Part shown: piece after piece, positions 11,270-22,770 of the stretch
How the letters are laid out: every line of letters begins with the position of its first letter
Numbering within the stretch: the stretch's first letter is position 1
Assembly (NCBI RefSeq): GCF_000143415.4
Contig: NW_003314342.1
Coordinates: 622,037-686,036, forward strand
Source: Selaginella moellendorffii
Taxonomy: Eukaryota > Streptophyta > Lycopodiopsida > Selaginellales > Selaginellaceae
Length of the DNA: 64,000 nucleotides
Reading direction: 5' to 3'
The notes under the pieces: model-generated
What the model was told of the DNA's origin: nothing
The model's database searches: none
Seen by the model: only the letters and a program-made list of their open reading frames with translations
Position numbers and translations under genes: made by a program

Positions 11270-12115
11270 TCATTCGTGCTTGGCGACCTTGCGCACAGAC
11301 TTGCCATGGAGCGAGAACTTCTTGGTGGAAGCGAGGTAATTCTCCAGCAGTGGCTTGAGCACGGTAGCGTCGGCTTCCATCCCCGCCGCCTTGACCACAT
11401 CGATTGCCGCGGGGATCACTGCCTTCTCCAGCTTCCTCCTCTTCACGCTTCCATCCGAGCTCTTCTTGATCTCCCGAGAGATGAGCTTCCGCCACCTCAC
11501 AACCTTCGAGAAATCCATGGAAATCTTGCCCTCTTCTTTCACTGGCTCCTTGGGTTCTTGTTTGATCGCGCCATTCTCCCTGGAAGAATTCTCATTCTCC
11601 TTGCCCTCCCTCTCGCGCTTCTTCCTCGCTGGCATCTCTGCCGGATCTTTCGAGAGTTCTTGCTGGATCGGGCGCTCCTCCTCTGGATCCTTGGACTCTT
11701 GCTCGATTACGGCCTGGGCGGCGGGGGGGTTCCTGGCGGCGATGGCGGCCCTGGCCTTGGATCCATGGCGCTTGCTCTGGCCATGGACGAGCAAAACTTC
11801 CCTACCTGTGGCCTTGATGTGACACAAGCTACACGACCATGGCGGCCGGGTTGACAGCCCCATGTTGACAATCTCCTCCGCCACTGCTCCGCCATCCCTG
11901 TTCTTCCCATTCTTCTTCGCCGCCGCCGCCACGCCCTTGGGACCGTATTTTTCTACCTCACTCACGCATTGTGTGTGCTGCTGGACCGATTGGCGATCGA
12001 ATTTTGCCCCGCAGTCAATGCAAGAGAATCCGGAGGCGCGGCAGCGTCGAAAGTGATTGGGGAGGCTGGGCTTCTTGAGATTGTCGTCGCAATCGTCACA
12101 CTGGAACCACACCAT
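11270..12115 (-). CDS. LYAR-type C2HC zinc-finger nucleolar protein
   Basis: Intronless frame of 281 residues from the ATG at 12115. The N-terminus (MVWFQCDDCDDNLKKP, LPNHFRRCRA, FSCIDC, then QQHTQC) is the paired LYAR-type zinc finger, which is followed by the usual SEVEKYGPKG. A second C2H2 finger (WSCSLCHIKATG ... VHGQSKRHG) follows at about residue 100. The centre is acidic and lysine-rich, and the C-terminal domain is basic with FSLHGKSVRKVAKHE. LYAR proteins are nucleolar and linked to rRNA processing and cell growth; the plant role is less defined. An ATG five codons upstream (12130) would add MLCGS, but the family starts at MVWF. Telo-box-like repeats lie just upstream. Confidence 0.9.
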   Translation of the reverse strand: MVWFQCDDCDDNLKKPSLPNHFRRCRASGFSCIDCGAKFDRQSVQQHTQCVSEVEKYGPKGVAAAAKKNGKNRDGGAVAEEIVNMGLSTRPPWSCSLCHIKATGREVLLVHGQSKRHGSKARAAIAARNPPAAQAVIEQESKDPEEERPIQQELSKDPAEMPARKKREREGKENENSSRENGAIKQEPKEPVKEEGKISMDFSKVVRWRKLISREIKKSSDGSVKRRKLEKAVIPAAIDVVKAAGMEADATVLKPLLENYLASTKKFSLHGKSVRKVAKHE

Positions 12116-12132
12116 GCTCCCACACAACAAGA

Positions 12133-12160
12133 AAAGCCCTAAACCCGTGAACCCTAAAAC
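12133..12160. promoter_or_regulatory. Telo-box-like cluster upstream of the LYAR-type gene
   Basis: Three closely spaced CCCTAAA or ACCCTAAA-type motifs lie within 45 nt upstream of the LYAR start codon. This is consistent with the telo-box context of plant ribosome-biogenesis genes; the function is inferred. Confidence 0.5.
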
Positions 12161-12179
12161 CTGCCTAAGGATTTATTAA

Positions 12180-14040
12180 AATAAAAAATACTTAAACACA
12201 ATTTATTTATTTTATTTTAGTTTAAGAATTTATAATCCAAACATTTAGCTTCAAATTCAGAACTATGGAAGCACAAGATTTTGAATGCAAAATGTCTAAA
12301 GAGAAGAAAATCAATAAGTGCATTGGAATAAATATTTGCTATCATAGTTTGGTTTAAATTCACTGTTCAAGTGTTTTTAGTTTTATCATTTTTGGTGCAT
12401 TCTACATTTACAACAGTTCTATCAACAGATGGTTTTCTTAAGAAGCATTTAACCACTAATTTAATTTCCCTTTTTAACCACTATAAAATTGCTATCATCA
12501 TTTGCAATCATTTAGTGTTTGTGTAGTTGCCTCAAACCTATCATCCTACTAAGTATTCATTCTAATATTTATGCATATTCCAAGTCCACCACAATTCTAG
12601 ATAAAAGAAAACATTAGCTATAAAAGTATAAGTAAAATTTAAAATCCTATTCCTTCCACATTGATCAATTGTAAAGCCAAGAAAGCTATCATAAATATTG
12701 CTATTAAGCTCTCCATTCCTACTATAACATCAAATTATTGTGTTTGCAATATTTAGAATCATTTTAATGACTTTCGAAGCATGTCCACTAGTTTTGTAAG
12801 AATTTGAAAGGGCTAAACTTTAGGTAATTATAACATGGAATTTTGTTCAAATTTAAAACTATTACTTTATTTGGGAATTTTTAAAAGGCTTGAATTGCTG
12901 GTCTAATGAAGACATTGATATTGCATTTACTTCTTATTGTTGTTTCTAATTATAAATTTTACATGTGAAATCATATTAAAGTATGTTAAGACCTAAACAA
13001 TAAAAGTTAATGCTACCAACATTATATATAAATAAGTCTTAAAGATAAACCTATTTGTATGTAGGAATATTTTTGGAGAAAATCAGGTCAAAATAATTAA
13101 CATAATATCAATCTTAATCTATACTACTGTTATATGGATGCTATATGTATAGATTGTTTTGTTTTAGATCATTTAGATCATTGTTAGATATCACATAATT
13201 ATATACCTAGAAAATTATCATTACCATCAATTATGATTTTTTTGTTAATTATGTAATTTTATCATGTTTATATATATAGAGAGTAGTTGGACATTTGTGG
13301 AATAATGCATTGTGAGACATCCAGATTTCAGTGGAAGACATAGTCAATTATCTAGTGGTGGGCCATTTGGATCTTGGTACTACAACTCTCAAAGACCCAT
13401 CATCCTTGGACATTTGTGGCAACAATTATATATGGATGACAAAGGAGAAGTAACAAAGTTACAATCTTGAATGTGATTGATGTTGGTCAAAACTTGAGTG
13501 AAGTGGTGGCTATGGCTCAACTGGATCCTGGTGCTCTATGAGCTCAAGAGCCACTTCTTTTACTGGAAAACTCATATGGATATCAATAGAGTTATATAGA
13601 ATTTTTGAGCTAGAAAGAACTGGATTTGGCATCTTTAGTTGTGTGAGGAGGAATTGTAGAGCATTCTTTTGTGTCCCTTCACTATAAGCAATTGAAAGAA
13701 AGCCATTCTCAAAGGTACTATAAAAACTATATTCTCTTCCAAATTGGACATTTTAAAGATCTTGAGAATTTCACCTAGATCAATTACCTCCTTAATAAAC
13801 ATAATAATGCACAATAGATAAAGGAAAAGTTGGGGGCAAAATTATCCAATCTGTGTGAATAAAAATGATTATATTACATTGCAAAGGCTAAGACTCCTCT
13901 GTTGTGTAAGACTACAGAGGCAGCCAGTGAGCTTATGGACCCTTGCTCATTTTTCCTTATTACAAACCCTAAATTTGCTTTTTATATGATTGTATTAAAT
14001 GATGACTTTAACCTTTTCATGATCTATAAACTCTGCAAAC
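12180..14040. repeat. AT-rich intergenic region with an inverted copy of 9400-9692
   Basis: About 12565-12800 matches the reverse complement of about 9400-9692. For example ccaccacaattctagataaaag matches, reversed, the CVNH acceptor region, and the order of words further in is conserved. The copy stops about 25 nt into the CVNH exon. At 13280-13800 there is weakly coding-like sequence with stops that I could not assign. No intact gene. Confidence 0.65.
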
Positions 14041-14051
14041 CCTAAATTTGC

Positions 14052-15272
14052 TTACGTTCGATCAACGTCTGCCACATTCAAGCTAGGATGTCTAAACCCA
14101 TACATCTCCAACACCTGGTTGTCTCCAAAATTAAAAGCCCTCTCCATTTGCCTGCGGCAATCTTGTGGCGAGTAATTTGCCCATCCCTCACAAAACTCAC
14201 ACCCAGCAAAATGCGTCACAAATGGCCACCGATCGTCGCCCAGCCCAGGCTCAAATCTTCGCATCTTGTCCTCCAACTCCCTCACCAGAGGCACCCAAAA
14301 CCCACTCAATGCGTACGAGTGCTCGAGAAAAATCTTCGCGCCCCATCTCTCCCTCTCGGCGTTCATCAGCCACAGCAGCGCGCCCTGGTCGTCGGATTCC
14401 AGATCTGGACGGCCAAAGAGCGTCACGTGGAGGATCTTCCCAATTCCGACACTGCCGGGACCGTCGGATCCCATCTGTGCCAGAATGTCCAGCAGATCGA
14501 GCGACCACTGGCAATTCCGGATCAGAAAGATGCCCATGTTGAGCCCCGTCCAGCTGCGGTTGCCGTACACGAGGTGATCCCAGCCGTTCATCACCAGGTT
14601 GTAGCCCTCGTACTTCCGGATCGGAATCCGGAAAGTCATGTCCGTGAAGAGCGCATCGCCGTCCATCCACAGGATCCACTCGAATTCCGGATGGGAAAGC
14701 ATCACCGCCCTCAAGAGCGGGATTTTGATCCAGAATCCCGGCAGGGAACGCTCGAGCTTTGCAACGTTGTAGAACATGTCTATGCCGTGGAGCCGGCAGT
14801 AGTCCATCTTGTTCTTGGCGGACTTGAGCATGATGTGATCGCCCAAAGGATTCTCACACGGCTTTGGATGCGAGCTCGTCACCAACATCATCCTCTTCTC
14901 ACACTGCTTGATCTTCCTCCTCCGTGAGCTCCTCCGCGAGTCCCAGTCGCTGATCTTCGGACCCAAGCTCATTGTCCTGTTCATCAGCGCTTCCATCCTC
15001 GGCTTGGACTGCTCGATCGGATCCATCGAGCCTGGATCGAAGCTAAAGATCTCTGGCTGTTGCTGCTGCTGCTGCTCGGCAGAGAGAGGCCTCCTGGTAG
15101 CACGAACTTGAGAAGAACTCGCTGCTACTACCGGACTGCTGCTATACAGCGCTCGGATCGTCCCAAGGATGAACAAGAGGACTAGAGCCATCCCGGTTAT
15201 CCAAGAAACATGACCATCGAGAGCACGCTTACTTGTTATCGCTGCTAGAGAGCTTCTCATCGTCCTCGACAT
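14052..15272 (-). CDS. GT34 glycosyltransferase (galactomannan galactosyl- or xyloglucan xylosyltransferase-like)
   Basis: Intronless, 406 residues, type II Golgi membrane topology: a short basic tail, one transmembrane segment near residues 24-43 (TGMALVLLFILGTIRAL), a Ser/Gln-rich stem with a poly-Gln run, then a lumenal catalytic domain. The catalytic domain has MLVTSSHPKPCENPLGDH, the nucleotide-sugar DxD-type motif in WILWMDGDALFTDM, GWDHLVYGNRSWTGLNMG, ESDDQGALLWL and GDDRWPFVTHFAGCEFC. GT34 enzymes transfer galactose or xylose from UDP-sugars to glucan or mannan backbones. I cannot separate the two specificities from sequence alone. Its promoter and coding region were copied to 25530-26440, where the copy is destroyed. 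A second, divergent GT34 lies at 29104-30423. Confidence 0.93.
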   Translation of the reverse strand: MSRTMRSSLAAITSKRALDGHVSWITGMALVLLFILGTIRALYSSSPVVAASSSQVRATRRPLSAEQQQQQQPEIFSFDPGSMDPIEQSKPRMEALMNRTMSLGPKISDWDSRRSSRRRKIKQCEKRMMLVTSSHPKPCENPLGDHIMLKSAKNKMDYCRLHGIDMFYNVAKLERSLPGFWIKIPLLRAVMLSHPEFEWILWMDGDALFTDMTFRIPIRKYEGYNLVMNGWDHLVYGNRSWTGLNMGIFLIRNCQWSLDLLDILAQMGSDGPGSVGIGKILHVTLFGRPDLESDDQGALLWLMNAERERWGAKIFLEHSYALSGFWVPLVRELEDKMRRFEPGLGDDRWPFVTHFAGCEFCEGWANYSPQDCRRQMERAFNFGDNQVLEMYGFRHPSLNVADVDRT

Positions 15273-16150
15273 TGCTTCTTAGTCTTGTGTGTGCGTGCAC
15301 GAATAAATCTTTTAAACGGCTGGAGCGTTGAGTAAATCGCTTCAGCTCAAATCGCGCTGGCCACGAGAATTAAAATGGAGGTGGACAATTTGTCCTGCTC
15401 CAGGCATAGAAATCTTCCTCACACGGATTAAACTGGCCTAGGAGAAAATCGATCGAGAATGAGAGCATACCTTGTGAATTACCTATAGTTTCTGGAAAAC
15501 AAAAGCGGAATGCGTTACAAATATTGGATCCTGCTTCATACATAAAAACTAAAACCATTAACGTAAGGGGCCCAATTACTGGCTGGGGTCTTATTAGAGG
15601 TCAGTTATGTATCAATTAGAGTTCCCCCATTTTGCCTGCTCTTTTTCCATTTCCAGTTGTATGTCTAGGGATTGTCTATTATTATTGATCTTTATTCTAG
15701 AAAATCTTCAAATCTAGAGTTAGGAGAACTTGTTCCATTGCTTCAATTGCATTCTCAATTTTCATCGATAACTTAAGAGTAGAGTGGATGGACAAGAGCT
15801 GCTTTCCAGCATAGGAAAAAACCTTGCAAAGTTTGGTCTTCTAAGATTAGCTTTTTGATCAAAACCAAGAAGGTTTTTAGGTACAGAAAAGCTTAGAGAG
15901 GTCATTTTTCTTTACTTTGCTTTACTTGAAGTTACAAAAGAGGACCATATCCAAGCAGGAAATTGAAAAGGAACTTGCACAGCACTTCATGTGATGGTCA
16001 GCAACGTACCGCAACCTGCTAGCATACCAGAGGGCTTCAGAATTCAAAGAGCAGCTTAGAGAGCACTCACTACATTTCCATACTGGATGGTCATTGTTGG
16101 AAGAGATATAAAAGAATTCCCTGTAAAAGAAACAGTGTTAGTTACAACTA
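15273..16150. other. GT34 upstream region and intergenic DNA
   Basis: 15280-15560 is the GT34 5' flank, because it is duplicated with the gene at 26160-26441. The stretch 15560-16150 shows no gene that I recognise. Confidence 0.5.
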
Positions 16151-17160
16151 TACATGCAGCCAGAAGGGTTGTCTAGAGCAACAGTACAAGTCACTAGACA
16201 GTCTGCTCGTCTCAAAGCCAAGATCCAAGAGGTAGAGTTGAAGATTCTATAATGGTTCTTATTTTTATTTGACAATGTATAGCAAAGCCCTACCACAAAG
16301 TACCAAGCAAGGAGTAAAGAGAAAGGCTGCCACTCAATGTACCTATAATGCTAGGGTATTATCAAAGTTACAATTAAAAGCAATTGAACTTACACTTCTT
16401 TTACTTATAGCATGTATGCATGGCTCCTAGTTGCAACGTCAAGATGTTCCCAACAATGAGGATCAATCTGAACATGAAGAACAAGAGCAGCCTGAAACTG
16501 AGAGTAGACCAACAGTCCTGAAGCAAAAGTGAGTAATGTCTAGAAAGGGTACAGATGTACGAACATGGACCAACACACAGCTTTGTGAAGCCATGAAAGC
16601 TATAAACAGTGGTCAGCTATCAGAGAGAAAGGCTGCTATAGACTTTGGGATACCTCTTTCTACACCAAATGCTTGGGTGGCTGAGAAGAGGAAGGGTATG
16701 AGACCTAGTCCATCAACAATACTCTCTGCATCTGAAGAAGAGACACTCATTGTTGTGTTGAAAGTTTGAGCAAAAGTTGGCTACCCTATAATGCAAAGTG
16801 AGCTCAAAGATGCAACAGCAAGCATTGTATCAGCAAGAGATATCACCTAGAATCCTGGTTGTAAATGGTGCAGACTGTTCATGAGGAGGCATTCAGACAT
16901 AAAATTTAAAATTGCTCAGGCTTTGGAACTACAACAAGTTAAGAATCTAAGTCAACCTGTTGTTCAATGTTTCTACAATCAACTTGAAGTTACTTGCCTT
17001 GTGAACAAGTACAAAGCCAGCAACATTTGGAATGCCAATGAAATTGGTGTTCATGCTAGTCAAAATGGATGTGCCAAAGTCTTGGCAACAAGTGGAATGC
17101 AGAGCTGCTATTGTGTTATTCCAAGTAATAGGTTTTCTCTGCTTTATTTTTTCTAATTGT
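16150..17160 (+). mobile_element. Degenerate pogo-like (HTH-psq/DDE) transposase remnant
   Basis: Pieces in order: a Gln/Glu-rich stretch (16430-16530); a pipsqueak-type HTH (16536-16769; TNTQLCEAMKAINSG, ERKAAIDFGIP, TPNAWV); a CENP-B-like HTH piece (RRHSDIKFKIAQALE, 16881-16930); and the start of a DDE domain (17020-17150), where the expected DETG reads NEIG followed by KVLATSG. Stops lie between the pieces and the rest of the catalytic domain is missing, so the element is inactive. I did not find terminal inverted repeats. Confidence 0.7.
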
Positions 17161-18229
17161 GAATTTGTTATATAATTATGATTTATTAGTTGGTGGAGGA
17201 AAGCTAACATTGCAGTTTATAGAAGAAGCATTTACCTTGTAAAATAAATAGATAGGTGTGAAATGTTAAATCTGGAATAACAATTTACTTATATTTATCA
17301 CTTTGTCACAACCCCAACTGCATTCATATCCTTTGGCTCTCCTTCTTTGACAAAAGTGAAAACCTAATAGAAAAAGTCATGACCTTTATGTTTTAACTCT
17401 CAATTAACTACTTCTTATCTATTCCTCAAATTTATCTAAATAAATGAAAGCTAGAGGCAAACATCTTAACAAAATAGCAAACTCATTCAGCTATAGGATG
17501 AGATTATTATATTTAAAAGGGTGTAGAATCTAGGATTATCCAACATTCATACCCTAAACTTTTTTTTTCCATCTGTAGGATATGTTTGTTTTGGTCTTGG
17601 ACTAGTTATACCAAATAAATATTGAAAAGTTTGTTTACTCAACAAGTGTGTTTTTTACTATACTTTTTTAGTCTTGGCATTGTTTTCTTTTCTGTAATCT
17701 AGACATAAAATTCCTTTTTGTAACAATAAAGCTTGAGACAACAGGAAAATAAGTGGTATTCCTATATAGACGAGTAAAAGTCATTACAGTAAAAAGGAGG
17801 TAATTCTTTACTCTTTCTTCACTCTTTTTTTCTTTCTTTTTTGTTAGATATACACACTAGGTGGTCATTATTTTTGTTGTAATTATTTTCTAGAAATTTT
17901 TTAATCATTTTATATAGGTTATTTGGTCAGTCTAAAAATCTTTTTTATGATATCTTTAATGTTTGCTATTGTGCTCGAGCAACCCATTGTTTGACAAGAA
18001 CTAATAACCTCTTCAGCCTTTGGATTTATAGTAACAATAAATTCCACTTATAAAAAATAATTGAGTCCAAGAGGGATAGAAAGAAATAGAGTACAGTTTT
18101 TTGTGTTTTGGGCAACCTTTATTTTTTCTTCCATAAGAAAAAATAAAGTTCTATTATTAAAATAATAATAGAAAAAATGGCAAATATCAGTAGAATATTT
18201 CCATATCAGAAAGACTAAATTATTGGATT
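17161..18229. other. AT-rich intergenic DNA, nothing recognised
   Basis: Low-complexity AT-rich sequence with only short frames on both strands. Confidence 0.4.
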
Positions 18230-18450
18230 GCAAATTAAGATGATAATCTTGTGATTGTCAAAGATGGAAATTACAGTAAATTTTGTGAAATATTATCTAT
18301 TGATGAAACTGTTGTGAGTGTACAATGTAGAAGATATAATTAAAAATATATAAAAACTTTATTTAATCCAGATAGATAGCTACTTTTGTGACTACTAATT
18401 GATTTTATTTTTAAAATTGAAGCAAAATATAAAATAAATAAAAGTGGAAT
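18230..18450 (+). pseudogene. Second, more decayed CVNH-like relic
   Basis: Translating from about 18242 gives DNLVIVKDGNYSKFCE, then ETVVSVQC, aligned with the CVNH segment at 9760-9860, followed by a stop at 18341. The downstream non-coding sequence (cttttgtgact, ctaattgattttattt) also matches the 3' end and flank of the first copy, so this is a duplicated locus. Confidence 0.6.
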
Positions 18451-19173
18451 CATTTTTTAATAACAAAGAGTATTATAACATACTAGAGTTGTTGGCTAAA
18501 ACATACTATATCTAATACCCATATTTGTGAGGTGATAAAAACTTTCCTTTTGTTAAGTTTTTCCACCCAATATCATTTCATGGCTACCAGACATAGAAGG
18601 CCATTTAATTTTCCATCTCAAAAGTTTCGGGGAGAAAGAGATGAACTTGTTGAGGGATTGCCAAGCTACACACTACCTAATGCTCGTGAAGGACGACGGA
18701 AACAAATTGTTTTATTAATATAATTATACTACTAAGAAAACTTAAGTACATAATACAAAAAATTTAATAAAGTAAAAATACTGGAAATCACAGTTGGTGA
18801 AAAGTAATATTTTAAAATTTAATTATGACAATTTTCTAAATAGAAAATATTAAGATCTAAAAAATAAAATGAAAGTTTCTCATGTCACATTGTATCCATA
18901 TCAATAGATATTTTATAATATTACATTATTTTAATAGATTAAGGTTTCTATATTTAAACTTTTAAAATTTAATATTTAAACACGTCAGCTATGATAAAGT
19001 TTAATAATTTCACCATTATTGATGTTTTGCTAGTGTATAAACCACAAAACTACACCAAACATGCGATCCCACCCAAGAGAAAATGGCCGGATCCTCATTG
19101 CGTCTAAGTGATCCAAGTGCCAGCTCCAAATATAAACCAGAAAGAAAATTCCTCCTCACATAGGTTACTTGCA
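18451..19173. other. UGT promoter region
   Basis: The stretch 18990-19173 is duplicated upstream of the UGT relic (25310-25490, inverted), so it is probably the UGT promoter and leader. A 63-codon plus frame at 18532-18723 is unassigned. Confidence 0.5.
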
Positions 19174-20603
19174 ATGGCCAAGCACATCGTTGCGCTCCCA
19201 TTCCCAGGCGAAGGCCATGTCTCTCCCATGATGCATCTCTCCATCTTTCTCGCCCAGCAAGGCTTCTCGATCACCTTGGCAGCCATGACAATCGGCCCAT
19301 TCGATTGTTACAGCTTCATCAAGAACAAAGGAACTTGGCCGCCTCCAGGCACCACCAACATCAGCGTCAAGGAGCTCACCTCCACAGTCCCATTCCCTGC
19401 CGAGGCCATAGCAGAGAACCGAGCGGACATGACGCAAATCTTGCGGTACGCTCAAACTTACCTGGCCTTGATGGAGGAGCTCGTCCGAGCCATCCCGGAC
19501 GAGGTGTGCTGCATCATCTCGGACTATCTCTTCGACTGGTGTCCAAAGCTGGCCGCGAAGCTGGGAGTTCTCGGGGTCGTGCTCATTCCAGCATCCGCCA
19601 CTGTCACTTGGTGTGAGCTTAGTATCGCTCGCCTTGCTGCTGCTGGAATGGTGCCATCGCAACCAGGTAAGCTCCAAGAGAATGAGCTAGCCTTTCTTTT
19701 CTTGCCTGTTCTTTGCTTATAGGCGAGCTAGCCGACGATGACGACGCAGTGATCCTCACAGATCCTGAAATACGAAGGTCGGAGATACCGTGGCATTTTT
19801 GCAACGACAAAGCTTACCAGGATCACATCGCCAAGTTTAACAGCCAAGCTCTCAAGGCTGCCGATCTCGCTATCGTGAACACCTGCATGGAGCTCGAGGG
19901 CCAGATCGTGAGTGACATATCGCAGCAAATGGATGACAAGTTCTTACCAGTCGGTCCTCTCTTTCTTCTCAACGACGAGCCACACACTGTCGGATTTGGC
20001 GTCTGCGATACCGATTGTCTCAAATGGCTCGACGAGCAGCCGCCATCTTCCGTGCTCTACATCTCTTTCGGGAGCTTTGCGGTCATGACTGGCGACCAGA
20101 TGGAAGAAATCGTGCGAGGACTGGAAGCCAGCAGCAAGAAATTCCTGTGGGTGATCCGACCCGAGCAGCCAGAGATCTCAAAGGTCCGATTTCCAAGCAC
20201 GGATCAAGGAATGGTCGTCCCGTGGTCGCCCCAGACGAAAGTACTCTCTCATCCATCGGTTGGAGCTTTTCTTTCTCACTGCGGCTGGAATTCTACCGTG
20301 GAGGCCGTCGCCAGCGGCAAACCCGTCCTCTGCTGGCCGCTGCTGTTCGAGCAGAACACGAATTCCATCTCGCTGGTGAGAAAGTGGAAGGTAGGCATAA
20401 GATTTGCGAAAGGAAGAGATGGGATGGTGAGCCGTGACGAAGTGGAGAGGATCATCCGCCTGGCAATGGACGGCGAGCAGGGACGGCAGATCCGAGAGCG
20501 CGCCGAGGAGCTGGGTGAGAAGATCCGATCGAAGAATGTACCTGGCAGCGGCCTGGAGAGATTTGTCACCGCCCTCTCTGTCCGAGCTCCTGCCCTACAA
20601 TAA
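19174..20603 (+). CDS. Family 1 UDP-glycosyltransferase (UGT)
   Basis: Two exons (19174-19666 and 19723-20603) with a 56-nt GT-AG intron give 457 residues, the usual plant UGT size. The N-terminus has LPFPGEGHVSPMMHLS, which carries the catalytic-type His near residue 16. The C-terminal PSPG box runs from WSPQTKVLSHPSVG through HCGWNSTVEAV to PLLFEQ, which contacts the UDP-sugar. Soluble cytosolic enzymes of this class glucosylate small molecules such as phenolics, hormones or terpenoids; the acceptor cannot be read from sequence. The final Gln of the PSPG box is consistent with UDP-glucose use. The gene faces away from the GT34 gene on its left. An eroded inverted copy lies at 24790-25310. 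Confidence 0.94.
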
Positions 20604-21399
20604 AATTCATTGGGCAAGAATAACTTAAAATTACTATCCTTTTTTGGGCTTGCAAGAAAATGTTTCAATCTTTTCAAAAATTTAAATTATAAATAATTTG
20701 CTACGTGTAGCAATGTTTAGTTTGTTTAATAATTTCTACTTATTAATCCAATTGATCAAATAAAAATGTATAATTTTAAGCATGTTTGTATTTTATAAAC
20801 ATAATTGCATAGATGGTAGAATTAAAAAAAAACACTATAAGTGTTTTAAAAAGTTTATAAATTATAAACATATTTATAAATTATAAATACATGATTAATC
20901 TAAATAAATAACAACCATTAGATGGTAAAATATCCTAGAATATCCAAATATATTCCCGATATGTTCATCAATCCCTTTATCGGTTTACTTAAACAAATTA
21001 AAAACCTTTGTGACTTTTTAAATTTTGCAAACTACAATTTTGCAAACCCTAACTTAAATACAGGAGTGAGTAGTTTAGATTGAAACTAATCCAACATCTA
21101 CCAAAATCCCACTATACTAATATTAATATATGACATTATAGCTGTACACGTGAACCTCATATCATCCCTTTTTGGAATAATGGAAGACCATCAAGGTTCT
21201 TTTGTAGATGGGCCAAAATTTGGAGAAACATTAGGAGGAGGCATCAATGGATCTGTATGTGGTATTAATTGTTCTTAATCCCTTTGTACGAAACATTTCA
21301 ACCGTTGCATATACATAATTTATAGAGGATCAGTCTACTGGACATCATATTGAACCTCATAAACTTGCAAGCTAACTTGCCACAACATCTGATATAATT
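20604..21399. repeat. AT-rich spacer with a dispersed repeat at 21065-21165
   Basis: About 100 nt at 21065-21165 (ttgaaactaatccaac through gctgtacacgtga) matches the reverse complement of 60120-60215. This suggests a dispersed, possibly MITE-like or LTR-derived repeat. Otherwise AT-rich without genes. Confidence 0.6.
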
Positions 21400-22770
21400 C
21401 TTTCTATTGAGCAAAGAGCCCTTTACATAAACCATATATCATAAGATAGGGAAAATGAGCTAACACCAAGTCATCCACTTTGTACTCTATAGGTGGACAA
21501 TGATGAGAGTTGTAATGCCATTGTTGTCCCACTTGTATGTGCTCAGGTGTTCAGTAGTCTCTACTCAGACAAGTGGAAGAATGCTCGTCAAATACGAATC
21601 CTATAACTTAGTATCAGTAGCTCATGGTAATCATGAAGGTAAACCCAACTCCATTGGTAGTATTGGATTATGATCATATAAGAGTTTATAGAGTGAAGCA
21701 CCAATAAAACTTTGCACCTTTGTGACATATGCATACCGAAAAGACAATAAATAATCATCTCAATCCAAATCTTAAAAATTCACATACTTTGCAATCATCC
21801 CTTTGAATGTTCAAATGAGCTGTTTCACCAAACCATCTAATTGTGGATGATAAGCACTCATGAAAGTTATCCCCAACCGAGATATCAAAACATGAAATGC
21901 CTCAACAATAAATGTAGACCATTATCCAAAAAAAAACCGCTCCAGACAAGAATGCTAGAATACCACTCAATTGAGGAGGAAGTATCTAACAGTAGTGGCA
22001 AAGGTGCTAGTAAGAGCACTAACTTCCACCCAGTGAGTCAAATAATTAGAAGTAGTAATAACATATTTATTGCCAGCGGTCAATCATGAAAAAAGTCCCA
22101 TAAGATCAAATGCCACCAACTCAAACAAATGAAAAACTGCAATTGACTTTAACTGTCCTTCTACAATATGAGGGGGAGTATTACAAGCTTAGCACTAAAC
22201 ACAACTATGCATATACCGGATAATATCATTTTACATCTCTGGCTAATAGAAAGACCTGCACAGCTTCTCGGTCATATGACAATGTCCTATATACTCGCCT
22301 AGAATAGGGAATCATGGTAAGCATGGAGAAACTATGAAATAAATATTGAAGGCACCACCAACTATAAATGATCATCAAAATCCGTCCCCACAAAATAAAG
22401 AAGCCCGTTTTTAAGGTGATATTGAGAATGTAAATGCTGGAATGGCAAGTCATCAATAAGTGATGTAGGATTTTTAAACCCATTTCGAAGCCTTTGAATC
22501 CATGGCTCAATCTTTTAAGCTTCGTAAACCTCATCAAAAGAGGGTAAATCTTACTTTGCACTTTGTGAACATTGAACGTTAAGTATAACAACCGCTAATG
22601 GCATAGAATTCTCATCTAGAAAATCCACAAATACTGGAATAATGGGCTCATCAGAAACATGAGAAAAGAATGAAGGAGGAAGAGGAGCTCGAGAAAGGGC
22701 ATTAGCATTAGCCATAGAACTCCATGTGCGATGAACAACATCAAAATCATATATCTGAAGCTTCAAAGCC
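21400..22770 (-). mobile_element. Degenerate Ty3/gypsy pol fragment (RNase H to integrase)
   Basis: On the minus strand the order is: RNase H tail (LQIYDFDVVHRTW, ANALSRAP at 22766-22660), a long decayed middle, then the integrase core (HLFELVAFDLMGLF, LTAGNKYVITTSNYLTHWVE near 22020-22130) and AYHPQLDGL near 21820-21860. Many stops and shifts; no LTRs identified. Confidence 0.75.

Noticed and set aside
11276-11854. 192-codon plus frame opposite the LYAR-type gene
   Set aside because: The minus strand encodes a clear LYAR zinc-finger protein; the plus frame is a GC-rich shadow with no motif.
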